Both the position numbers and the translations under genes were made by a program. A model generated the notes under the pieces. The model did not search any database. It was not told the origin of the DNA and worked only from the letters and a program-made list of their open reading frames with translations. A DNA stretch of 18,300 nt, taken from assembly GCA_002404195.1 (NCBI GenBank), contig DHJF01000020.1, positions 486 through 18,785 of the forward strand. Direction: 5' to 3'. Within the stretch, counting starts at the first letter, position 1. Each line of letters opens with the position of its first letter. Origin of the DNA: Candidatus Saccharibacteria bacterium UBA4727. Lineage in GTDB: Bacteria > Patescibacteriota > Saccharimonadia > Saccharimonadales > Saccharimonadaceae. Below, in pieces: positions 6,386 to 13,441 of the stretch.

Positions 6386-6414
6386 ATGTTAGCATAAGTA
6401 TGATAAATTGTCAA
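6386..6414 (-). promoter_or_regulatory. Strong sigma70-type promoter of the 69-aa gene
   Basis: Minus-strand TTGACA (6409-6414, perfect -35), a 17-nt spacer ending in TGC (extended -10), and TAACAT (6386-6391). The expected leader is about 30 nt and contains AGGG before the ATG. Confidence 0.75.
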
Positions 6415-6428
6415 CTAGGTGTCTTAGG

Positions 6429-7193
6429 CTATTTCTTAACAACAAACGAGCGCCACAAGCCAGATAAGGCACGCGGCTTCGCAATACGACGAATTGCTTT
6501 AGCCAGCTGCTTATTATCGAGGCAGCGCTGAATAAACGCACCATAGATAGCCTCGCCAGTCTCGTCAGACTCAGCGTGCCACTGTACGCCCATATGGCCA
6601 TTGCCGACAATCGCCTCGATACACCCATCGTCAGCCCGAGCCGCCACACTAAAGCCTGGTGCTAATCGGTGCACCGCCTGATGATGTCGGGCGACGACAG
6701 TTACCTTTTCACCTGCCGCAAAGCTGGCGAAATCTTGCAAAAACGTCACCGCATGACGTGCCGCCTGCTTACTGCTGCCATGTTCGAGCGGATTATCATG
6801 AGCATGAGTAATATCTTGATGCAGCGTACCGCCGTAATGGACATTGAGCAGCTGCTCCCCGTAGCAAATGCCTAAAATTGGACGGTTCCACTCATCACAG
6901 GCATCGATTAGTTGATTTTCCCAATCAGTTCGTGCGCGCGGCTCCCTAGGGTCGTCCGTTTGCGGCACTTGGCCATACAGCGCCGGGTCAATATCCTGGC
7001 CACCGCTAATCACGATGCCGTCACACAACGTTGCCGCCACAAGCGGATCGATGCTTGGATCAAGAAAAACGGGTTCGCCACCAGCCTGCTGCACAGCGAC
7101 CCCGTATTCGCGGCGGACATAACTATACTCAACACCTTGGTTGATGAGATCCGCGTCGTCGTAGCACATTGTAATCCCGATGATAGGCCGCAT
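6429..7193 (-). CDS. Class I glutamine amidotransferase / gamma-glutamyl-GABA hydrolase family (peptidase C26)
   Basis: The 254-residue product matches this family in length and order of motifs: an N-terminal PIIGIT strand, VISGGQDIDPALYG (61-74), the nucleophile elbow GICYGEQLLNVHYGG (108-122, Cys110), and the His-Glu pair in GVQWHAESD (202-210, His206 and Glu208). PuuD-type members hydrolyse gamma-glutamyl bonds, for example gamma-glutamyl-GABA, in the cytoplasm. Putrescine-pathway partners are not in the window, so the substrate stays open. An AGGA ribosome binding site and a good promoter (7219-7247) lie just after the end of ileS, so it can be expressed on its own. No terminator is seen after its stop. 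Confidence 0.93.
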   Translation of the reverse strand: MRPIIGITMCYDDADLINQGVEYSYVRREYGVAVQQAGGEPVFLDPSIDPLVAATLCDGIVISGGQDIDPALYGQVPQTDDPREPRARTDWENQLIDACDEWNRPILGICYGEQLLNVHYGGTLHQDITHAHDNPLEHGSSKQAARHAVTFLQDFASFAAGEKVTVVARHHQAVHRLAPGFSVAARADDGCIEAIVGNGHMGVQWHAESDETGEAIYGAFIQRCLDNKQLAKAIRRIAKPRALSGLWRSFVVKK

Positions 7194-7218
7194 GTTTATT
7201 TTTCCTGCTTATGTTTCC

Positions 7219-7247
7219 GTTATACGCCCGTTTGACAGATAAAGCAA
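7219..7247 (-). promoter_or_regulatory. Promoter of the C26 amidotransferase gene
   Basis: Minus-strand TTGCTT (7242-7247), 17-nt spacer, TATAAC (7219-7224), in the 58-nt gap after the ileS stop. Confidence 0.6.
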
Positions 7248-7251
7248 CCTG

Positions 7252-10110
7252 CTAGGCTTTGCGTAGGCTAATCTGCAGCGCTACGCCTTCGACTTTGACG
7301 TCGATTGTGTAGAAGTCGTACGGCGTATCACTAATGGCGTCGGCGAGTGTCTCGCTCGCAATGACGTCGTGAAATTCTTTAACGGTTTTTTGGAGTTCGA
7401 CATCAGTACTCACCAGGCTGGCTGAAATACGATCATCGACATTGAGGCCAGCATTTTTGCGGGCGTTTTGAATGTGGCGCACAACTTCGCGCATCAAACC
7501 TTCGCGCTTCAATGCTGGTGTTAGGTTTAAGTCGAGCGCTAGTTCTTTGCCCTGTTTGACGGTTTTGACATTCAATTCTTCAGTCAGAATATCTTCAAAA
7601 TCGACGAATTCACCGAGCGTTGGTACGGTCACGCTGGTCAGCGGTTGACGTACTTTCATGCGCTCTTTGGCACGAATACTCAGGCCGGCGTTCACGTACT
7701 CACGCACCGTTTCCATATCACGTACCACCAGCTCATTCACGTGACCTGCGGTTGGCCAGTCCAGTAAATGGACGCTCTCACCACCAGTCAGCTTTTGGTA
7801 CAGTTCTTCAGCCAAAAACGGCGTGAATGGCGCCATCAGTTCCGCCAGGTGAACCAGCACGTAGTGTAACGTCCGGTAGGCGTTGTTTTTATCAGCGTCA
7901 TCACCCGACTTCCAGAAACGACGACGACTACGGCGCACGTACCAGTTGCTGGCGTCTTCGATAAACGGCAGAATTGGCTTGACGGCATTTGGAATATCGT
8001 AGGCGTCGAGATTCTTTTCAATCTCACGGTTCAACTGGTGGACGCGACTAACAATCCATTGATCGAGTGGGTTGGTCAGGTCGCTCGTTGGGTCGCTCAT
8101 ATCGCCCTTCCATTCCCATTTATCAACCTCGGCGTACATCGTAAAGAAGTCGTACATATTCCACACCATGCTGAGTTTGCGCGCCACATCGCCGACTTCT
8201 TTGTCTTGCAGGGCAAAATCTTCACCGTTTAAGAGCGGACTTTGTAGCAACAAGAAACGCAGACTATCGGCCGAATACTGATCCATCAGTTCGTTTGGAT
8301 CGGTGAAGTTACCATAACTTTTGCTCATCTTACGGCCATCGTTACCTGCCACGTTACCTGTTACGATCACATTCTTAAACGAATTCTCACCGAAGAGTGC
8401 CACGCTCATGGCGTGCATGTAGTAGAACCAGGCACGAACCTGACCGATGTATTCGACGATGAAATCACCGGGGAAATTATCTTCAAACTTCTGCTTGTTT
8501 TCGAACGGATAATGGAACTGCGCAAACGGCATACTGGCAGCCTCGAACCAACTGTCCATCACTTTATCAGTACGTGTATAGGTGACGTCGTCGATTGTAA
8601 ACGTAATATCGTCGACCCACGGACGATGGTAATCATCGAGCTCAACACCAGATAATTCTTTTAGTTCAGCATAGCTACCGACAACTTTAACGTGCGATTT
8701 CCCTTTTGTGTCAACACCTTGCCATACTGGCATTGCTGTTGCCCAGAAACGATCACGACTTAAGTTCCAGTCTGGTGCCTGTTCGACATTTTTCGCAAAA
8801 CGACCGTTCTTAACATGTGCCGGAAACCAGTTAATCGGCCCGTTTTTTTCGAGCATTTTCTCACGCTGGCCATCGATGTCCATAAACCAACTTGGATGCG
8901 CGCGGTACATTAAACGCGTGCCACAACGGTGACAGTGCGGGTAGCTGTGGCGGATGTAATCAATCTTCCAAACAACACCCGTTTCAAGCAGTGTCTTCGC
9001 AATCGTCTTGTTGATTTCCCAAACGTTGGCACCCTTCCACTCGGTTTCGGTATAGTGACCATTTTCGTCGATAACGTGGATGACCGGAATCTTCTCGCGC
9101 TTGGCCATGGTAAAGTCTTCTTCGCCATAAGCTGGCGCGATATGGACGATACCCGAACCATCGTCAGCGCTGACGTAATCAGCGTGCCATACCTTGTGTG
9201 CATTAGTACCGCGGTCTCCAAACAGCGGCTCGTAACTTTTACCGACGAGTTCCTTACCTTTGAATGTCCGGATAATGTTGTATTCAAGCGGCTGATGTTT
9301 CGCATCTGTAAATACTTTTGCAGCCAAATCTTTTGCAATAATTAAGTGTTCACCACCAATTTCAACTTCAACGTAGTCAAAATCGTTATTCACCGCCACG
9401 GCAGTATTAGCCGGTAGTGTCCATGGTGTGGTGGTCCAAGCAAGTAAACTCACCTCTTCGCCGACCAACTTAAACTTTGTAAAGACCGATGGGTCAGTCA
9501 CGTCTTGATAGGCACCGGCGTCCATCGTTACTTCGGCTTTCGAGAGTGGCGTGGCGTCAAGCGTACAGTACATCAATACCTTTTCGCCTTCGTAGATTTT
9601 ACCTTTTTCGTAGAGCGTCTTAAATGCCCACCAGACAGATTCCATGTAGTCTTTATCCATGGTTTTGTAGGCACCCTTAAAGTCGACCCAGCGACCAATG
9701 CGATCGACGGTATCTTCCCATAGGCTACTCGTTTGTACCATGTTTTCGCGACAGGCGATGATATATTTTTCAATACCGTATTCCAGCACTTCTTCGCGGC
9801 TATTAATGCCGAGCTTCTTCTCAGTGTAGCGTTCAGCCGGTAGCCCGTGACAATCCCAACCCCAGACACGCTCAACATGCTTGCCTTTCATGGTTTGATA
9901 GCGTGGGATGGCATCTTTCACAATCGAACTAAGAAGCGTTCCGTGATGTGGCACACCCGAAATAAACGGTGGACCATCATAAAAAACATAGCTGTTATCG
10001 GATGAACGCTGTGCAATCGATTTCTCGAATGTTTTATTGGCTTTCCAATAGTCAACGATAGCTTTTTCGTACTCTAGTGCGCGGCGGCGGGTGTTGGCTT
10101 TAAATTTCAT
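7252..10110 (-). CDS. ileS: Isoleucyl-tRNA synthetase, eukaryote-like type
   Basis: The 952-residue product is a full-length class I synthetase that charges tRNA-Ile. The HIGH-type motif is PHHGT (54-58) inside GPPFISGVPHHGT. GWDCHGLPAE follows, then the CP1 editing domain, a Cys/His cluster (CHRCGT) in the connecting region, and KMSKS at 594-598 within GRKMSKSYGN. The helical anticodon-binding region (WYVRRSRRRFW) and a C-terminal domain end the protein. The GPPF...G-x-PHHG and GWDCHGLP wording is that of the eukaryote/archaea-like IleRS (type 2), a group often less sensitive to mupirocin than the E. coli type. The ATG at 10110 overlaps the TGA of the GNAT gene (ATGA) and has AAGGAG seven nucleotides upstream, so translation is probably coupled. 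Confidence 0.98.
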   Translation of the reverse strand: MKFKANTRRRALEYEKAIVDYWKANKTFEKSIAQRSSDNSYVFYDGPPFISGVPHHGTLLSSIVKDAIPRYQTMKGKHVERVWGWDCHGLPAERYTEKKLGINSREEVLEYGIEKYIIACRENMVQTSSLWEDTVDRIGRWVDFKGAYKTMDKDYMESVWWAFKTLYEKGKIYEGEKVLMYCTLDATPLSKAEVTMDAGAYQDVTDPSVFTKFKLVGEEVSLLAWTTTPWTLPANTAVAVNNDFDYVEVEIGGEHLIIAKDLAAKVFTDAKHQPLEYNIIRTFKGKELVGKSYEPLFGDRGTNAHKVWHADYVSADDGSGIVHIAPAYGEEDFTMAKREKIPVIHVIDENGHYTETEWKGANVWEINKTIAKTLLETGVVWKIDYIRHSYPHCHRCGTRLMYRAHPSWFMDIDGQREKMLEKNGPINWFPAHVKNGRFAKNVEQAPDWNLSRDRFWATAMPVWQGVDTKGKSHVKVVGSYAELKELSGVELDDYHRPWVDDITFTIDDVTYTRTDKVMDSWFEAASMPFAQFHYPFENKQKFEDNFPGDFIVEYIGQVRAWFYYMHAMSVALFGENSFKNVIVTGNVAGNDGRKMSKSYGNFTDPNELMDQYSADSLRFLLLQSPLLNGEDFALQDKEVGDVARKLSMVWNMYDFFTMYAEVDKWEWKGDMSDPTSDLTNPLDQWIVSRVHQLNREIEKNLDAYDIPNAVKPILPFIEDASNWYVRRSRRRFWKSGDDADKNNAYRTLHYVLVHLAELMAPFTPFLAEELYQKLTGGESVHLLDWPTAGHVNELVVRDMETVREYVNAGLSIRAKERMKVRQPLTSVTVPTLGEFVDFEDILTEELNVKTVKQGKELALDLNLTPALKREGLMREVVRHIQNARKNAGLNVDDRISASLVSTDVELQKTVKEFHDVIASETLADAISDTPYDFYTIDVKVEGVALQISLRKA

Positions 10111-10640
10111 TGTGCGTCTCCTTTACGTATCATCTTAATTTCGGGTATCTTGTTGTCAAATAATGTCTCACTGCCGGGTATCTCTTCAAATTGCCATTTG
10201 CGGTAGAAGGCTTTGGCGCGCTCGTTGTAGGTGGCAACGCCAAGTTCTAATGGCTTCGTTGGGTCGCTCCACTCGATGACCTTTTGCATGAGCTGCCGCC
10301 CCACACCTTTGCCGTGGAAGCGCTCATCGACGTAGAGTGAACCGACATGCTGCACGCCCACTTCGTCGATGTACGGTGTCGTCGAACCAATAATCCCACC
10401 CTGACTTGACCGCGCAACATAGCAGGCTCTGCCCGGAATGTTCAGTCGCTCAATACCCTGCTGAATACGTTCTGGGCGTAGCTGTTCCTCGCTACGCTCT
10501 TCGATCCATTCCCGTGTCACGCCACGTTCGTCGTTCACGTAGGTAGCGAGCCATGACTCTAGACGCATACGCGTCGCTGGCTCGACGTCTTCGGCCTGCA
10601 TAGGTTCGATAGTGTAGGTTGGCTGCGACTCGTGCTCCAT
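10107..10640 (-). CDS. GNAT-family N-acetyltransferase
   Basis: The acetyl-CoA binding motif A is clear: LYVDERFHGKGVGRQLM (R/Q-x-x-G-x-G/A type), preceded by the strand GIIGSTTPYID and followed by LGVATYNERAKAFYRKWQFEE, the usual motif B. Members transfer acetyl groups from acetyl-CoA to amines of proteins, tRNA, antibiotics or metabolites; the substrate cannot be told. I chose the ATG at 10640 because AAGGA sits 5 nt before it. The alternative ATG at 10655 adds five residues but lacks a good ribosome binding site at the right distance and lies just after a U-tract. It is the first gene of an operon with ileS (4-bp overlap) and lies behind a long structured leader. Confidence 0.9.
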   Translation of the reverse strand: MEHESQPTYTIEPMQAEDVEPATRMRLESWLATYVNDERGVTREWIEERSEEQLRPERIQQGIERLNIPGRACYVARSSQGGIIGSTTPYIDEVGVQHVGSLYVDERFHGKGVGRQLMQKVIEWSDPTKPLELGVATYNERAKAFYRKWQFEEIPGSETLFDNKIPEIKMIRKGDAQ

Positions 10641-10651
10641 GTCATTCCTTT

Positions 10652-10858
10652 TCATTAAAATAAAAAATCACCTCTTTCGAATGTCAGAGCCCGCATACGG
10701 GTGGTTCCATCTGACTTCCAAAAGAAGTGATTCTTTTAGCGCTTAGTTGTTCGCTATAACGTCGCGTTCACGTCGGGGTCTAATCTTCTTTCGAATTTCT
10801 TCCCAAGAACTTCACGGCTGATAACCGCTCACTCACCTCATCGATAAATCGTCCTGTT
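10652..10858 (-). promoter_or_regulatory. Structured leader of the GNAT-ileS operon, T-box-like candidate
   Basis: Transcription from the promoter at 10862-10890 would give about 200 nt of leader before the GNAT start. On the minus strand a three-tier hairpin is present. The outer stem is 10721-10732 with 10666-10677 (12 bp, one G-U). The middle stem is GUCAGA/UCUGAC (10710-10715 with 10683-10688). The inner stem is CCCG/CGGG (10698-10701 with 10690-10693). Between middle and inner stem one strand carries the 7-nt sequence UGGAACC (10703-10709), the position and core (UGGNACC) of a T-box antiterminator bulge. Against this: for tRNA-Ile (discriminator A) N should be U, and the antiterminator-like part is nested in the outer stem instead of competing with it. 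Confidence 0.4.
10662..10732 (-). terminator. Hairpin with U-tract in the GNAT-ileS leader (attenuator candidate)
   Basis: The 12-bp outer stem described for the leader is followed on the minus strand by six T, then ATTTT, giving intrinsic terminator geometry with a large structured loop. It lies directly upstream of the GNAT-ileS genes, so some form of read-through control or an upstream short gene is implied. Confidence 0.55.
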
Positions 10859-10863
10859 GTCAT
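10780..10863 (-). CDS. Possible 27-codon leader ORF (uncertain)
   Basis: An ATG at 10863 opens a 27-codon frame beginning MTTGRFIDEVSERL and stopping at TAG (10780-10782). A TATAGA box (10869-10874) would place the transcript start on the ATG, the leaderless layout seen for several genes here. A +1 shift near codon 17 would continue as a charged peptide starting SSWEEIRKK and stopping near 10743. The same bases can also form a UUC-GAAA-GAA hairpin, so coding is not established. Confidence 0.25.
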   Translation of the reverse strand: MTTGRFIDEVSERLSAVKFLGRNSKED

Positions 10864-10890
10864 TTTACTCTATACTAGATGACTATTCAA
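10862..10890 (-). promoter_or_regulatory. Promoter of the GNAT-ileS leader
   Basis: Minus-strand TTGAAT (10885-10890), 17-nt spacer, TAAAAT (10862-10867), with the predicted start near 10855. The overlapping TATAGA (10869-10874) is an alternative -10 box. The promoter is divergent to that of the MprF-like gene. Confidence 0.55.
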
Positions 10891-10931
10891 CTAATCCACA
10901 CGACCACTATCCGGTATGTTCCTATCTGCGG

Positions 10932-10937
10932 TATAAT
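10932..10937 (+). promoter_or_regulatory. -10 box, near-leaderless start of the MprF-like gene
   Basis: A perfect TATAAT ends 11 nt before the ATG at 10949. Transcription should begin about 5 nt before the start codon; no Shine-Dalgarno is present. Confidence 0.55.
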
Positions 10938-10948
10938 AGATAGTTGTC

Positions 10949-12583
10949 ATGCGTCACATTCTCACACCTAGTTCCATTCGATGGACTGCCGCACTTATTA
11001 CATTCTTCGTCGCAGGAGTTGTGCTCCTTTTTGGGCCGTCGCACCTGGAATATCCTGCGCCGTTTTATATTACCCATCTCGCCACAATCGTCGATACGCT
11101 CATCCTGGCAACTACATTCTATGCTGCAATCGGACTGGTGATTGGTAAACGGACCGCCTGGCGCGTCGCAATAACCATCCTCACCCTCTCAACGATTTGG
11201 GAGTCAGTTGAATCGCATGGCATCATCGGCTTTACGAGTATATTTCCTCTCGCCGCCCTTATTATCGTGGGTTACACGCATCGTTATTACCAACTGGGAA
11301 GCGGGCCATCTGGCGTAAAAACTGCCCTACAGCGGGCACTAGTCTTTACATTCATCTCAACGATTATTGGCTGTGTCGCCTTCTTTTTTCTTGCTGCAAA
11401 TGAACACCGTCATTTTTCACTGTTCGCTAGTATTGTCGCGTCACTCGATCGGATGTATTCGCTCCAAGATGCCTTTGAGCCGCTGCGAAGTAGCGCCCCG
11501 GGCCACATTGCTGGTCGCGTACTACTCCTCACCCTCGGCAGCCTGAACTATATCGTCATCGCTTTAGCACTCCTAAAGCCAATCGCCGACAGTTTTCACC
11601 TCACCTCATCGACGCACCAGCGGGTGCTTTCGCTTATTAAACGATTTAGCACCTCGAGTGAAGATTACTTTAAATATTTCCCCCACGATAAATCGTACCA
11701 TTTTAGCGAATCAGTCAACGGCTGCATCGCCTACGCCGTGTCTGGCAATACCTGCGTCGTCGTCGCTGATCCTATCGCTGACAATCAGACCGATCAAATA
11801 CTCCTCCTTAAAGAATTTACTCATTTTTGCTCGACGCAGGGTTGGCAAATAGCCGTCGTGGCCGTTGCACCGGCAAGTAAGCCACTGTACGAAGCGGTCG
11901 GGCTACGCATGATAAAGATTGGCGAAAATGCTATTGTCGAGCTGGAGGATTACGTCACAAACGGCCTCAACAAAAAGAGACGAAATGTCATTAGCCGCTT
12001 TTTAAAAGCCGGTTATACAACGCACCTTGAAACACCCGGACATAACCGTAGTCTGATGCATGAGCTACAGCGAGTGTCTGACAACTGGCTCGCACGTAAC
12101 CACCGCCAAGAACACCAATTCGCGATGGGCTACTTTTCTCAGCGCTATTTACAAGACTGCCACCTATTCGTCGTCCGCGACGCCGAATATCGGGTGGTGG
12201 CATTTGCCAATCTCCAGCCGAATTTCTCGACAAACAAGCAGGCCTCTATCGACTTAATGCGCGCCCAGTCTGACGCTCCAGCTAGTACGATGGACTTTCT
12301 TTTCATCCGCCTTATTCAGCAGTTACATGCCGACGGCTGGCATAGTTTTGATATGGGCTTGGCGCCACTGTCTGGCCTTGAACAAGCCAAACATATCAAT
12401 GAACGCGGGCTTCACCTACTGTACCGCTACGCCAACCGTTGGTTTGCGTTTCACGGACTCCGACGCTTTAAAGACAAGTTTCATCCTACCTGGGAAGCAC
12501 GCTTCCTCGCCTATTCCGGTACCGCATCACGCCTGCCTGCAGTTGCACTAGCAATCAATGAAGTCATGAAGTACAAAAACTAA
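10949..12583 (+). CDS. MprF/LPG-synthase-like membrane protein (DUF2156 C-terminal domain)
   Basis: The 544-residue product has about five or six N-terminal membrane helices (within roughly 12-215) and a soluble C-terminal domain (about 225-544). That domain ends in the motif region RYANRWFAFHGLRRFKDKF and HPTWEARFLAY, typical of phosphatidylglycerol lysyltransferases (MprF, LysX C-terminal, DUF2156, a GNAT-fold pair). These enzymes move an amino acid, usually lysine, from its tRNA to membrane phosphatidylglycerol, lowering surface negative charge. Full MprF has about 14 helices including a flippase part; here most of that part is missing, so it may lack flipping activity or use a reduced version. 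Its stop codon interleaves with the VKOR stop on the other strand (4-bp overlap). Confidence 0.88.
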   Translation: MRHILTPSSIRWTAALITFFVAGVVLLFGPSHLEYPAPFYITHLATIVDTLILATTFYAAIGLVIGKRTAWRVAITILTLSTIWESVESHGIIGFTSIFPLAALIIVGYTHRYYQLGSGPSGVKTALQRALVFTFISTIIGCVAFFFLAANEHRHFSLFASIVASLDRMYSLQDAFEPLRSSAPGHIAGRVLLLTLGSLNYIVIALALLKPIADSFHLTSSTHQRVLSLIKRFSTSSEDYFKYFPHDKSYHFSESVNGCIAYAVSGNTCVVVADPIADNQTDQILLLKEFTHFCSTQGWQIAVVAVAPASKPLYEAVGLRMIKIGENAIVELEDYVTNGLNKKRRNVISRFLKAGYTTHLETPGHNRSLMHELQRVSDNWLARNHRQEHQFAMGYFSQRYLQDCHLFVVRDAEYRVVAFANLQPNFSTNKQASIDLMRAQSDAPASTMDFLFIRLIQQLHADGWHSFDMGLAPLSGLEQAKHINERGLHLLYRYANRWFAFHGLRRFKDKFHPTWEARFLAYSGTASRLPAVALAINEVMKYKN

Positions 12584-13188
12584 GCAAACAAACCGCTGCC
12601 GAACTTCAATATGACCAACACAACCAACAGTACAATCCAACTGGCCACAACTACTTTGTCGTAATCTTTTTGCAAAAAGGCCTGGACGCGGCTGTTCACT
12701 TTTTGACTCAATCCGAATATATTCTCACGCAAGCTATAGCGCATAATTATTTCAAACAGCATCGTTGTCGTGAAGGTAATAACAAGGCACCATGGGCACA
12801 ACACCTGGATAACGTAGACGCTGTTAAAAAACAGCCAATACGAAAAGATAAGGCCGAGTCCAAAACCAACGGCTGCGAAGCGCCAGAAAAGTCGTGGCAA
12901 TGTAGCACCGCAGAGCACCACGACAGCCGTCGTGATAACAACAGGAAACGCCATCAGGCCAATAAACATGTTTGGAAAGCCAAACGCGTGCGCCTGCCAC
13001 GTCTGCATAACAGTTGAGCAGTTCAAAACAGCGTTCACTGAACAGCTTAAGATGGCATGCGGATTTTTAAGCACTTGAATCTCGTCAATCGACAAGATAA
13101 AGCTCACAATAAGGCCCACAATACCAAAGCCGAGCATCGTGCCAAATAGCCATTTGTTTGATCGTTCGACTGTTTTTTTACTAGACAT
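12580..13188 (-). CDS. Vitamin K epoxide reductase (VKOR) family disulfide oxidoreductase
   Basis: The 202-residue membrane protein has five hydrophobic segments. It carries the family's two cysteine pairs: the loop pair Cys49 and Cys57 (CSVNAVLNC), and the active-site CPWC (131-134) at the start of a helix. The FGFPNMFIGL stretch (69-78) is also typical. Bacterial VKOR reoxidises DsbA-like thiol oxidases using quinone, so exported proteins can form disulfides. The start at 13188 overlaps the stop of the thioredoxin-like gene and has GAGGT 9 nt upstream inside that gene, implying translational coupling. No DsbA-like CxxC partner is fused or adjacent. The extra C-terminal helix (about 180-199) is where some members have a fused thioredoxin domain; none is present here. 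Confidence 0.94.
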   Translation of the reverse strand: MSSKKTVERSNKWLFGTMLGFGIVGLIVSFILSIDEIQVLKNPHAILSCSVNAVLNCSTVMQTWQAHAFGFPNMFIGLMAFPVVITTAVVVLCGATLPRLFWRFAAVGFGLGLIFSYWLFFNSVYVIQVLCPWCLVITFTTTMLFEIIMRYSLRENIFGLSQKVNSRVQAFLQKDYDKVVVASWIVLLVVLVILKFGSGLFA

Positions 13189-13438
13189 AATAACTTACCT
13201 CGCTAATAGTTGGTAGCGGCGTCCCGCGCCATAAATTCTGTAAAACACCGTCGTCACTGAGTGCGACAATACTCGGATATTCCACAATATCGTAGGTACG
13301 ACAAAAATCTGTACCGTCTGGCGTATCAGGGTTCATCGTCTCAAGGTCGTGACCGGTTTGACGCTTGAAGTCGCGGAGGTAATCAATCACTTCGCGGGCG
13401 TAATCAGTTTCTTCCTTGTAGACGACAATTGCTTTCAT
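13181..13438 (-). CDS. Thioredoxin/glutaredoxin-fold protein without CxxC
   Basis: The 85-residue product starts with a beta strand (MKAIVVYKEE), a helix (about 11-27), and a second strand region. It then shows the cis-proline loop signature YDIVEYPSIVALSDDG (49-64, Pro55) followed by a short hairpin and helix, the standard order of a small thioredoxin or glutaredoxin fold. At the place of the redox CxxC it has KEETDY (8-13), so it should have no disulfide-exchange activity. Its single cysteine (Cys46) lies before the cis-proline strand. It sits 3 nt after nrdR and overlaps VKOR by 8 bp, so a role as adaptor or chaperone for VKOR or NrdR is possible but unproven. Confidence 0.8.
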   Translation of the reverse strand: MKAIVVYKEETDYAREVIDYLRDFKRQTGHDLETMNPDTPDGTDFCRTYDIVEYPSIVALSDDGVLQNLWRGTPLPTISEVSYYV

Positions 13439-13441
13439 AGA

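Noticed and set aside
8910..9345. Open frames of about 140 codons on both strands within ileS
   Set aside because: They lie inside the conserved IleRS coding region in other frames and have no initiation signals.
10656..10948. tRNA or other standard RNA gene in the 293-nt intergenic region
   Set aside because: No cloverleaf, T-arm GTTC box or CCA end is visible; the structure is better explained as the leader of the GNAT-ileS operon.
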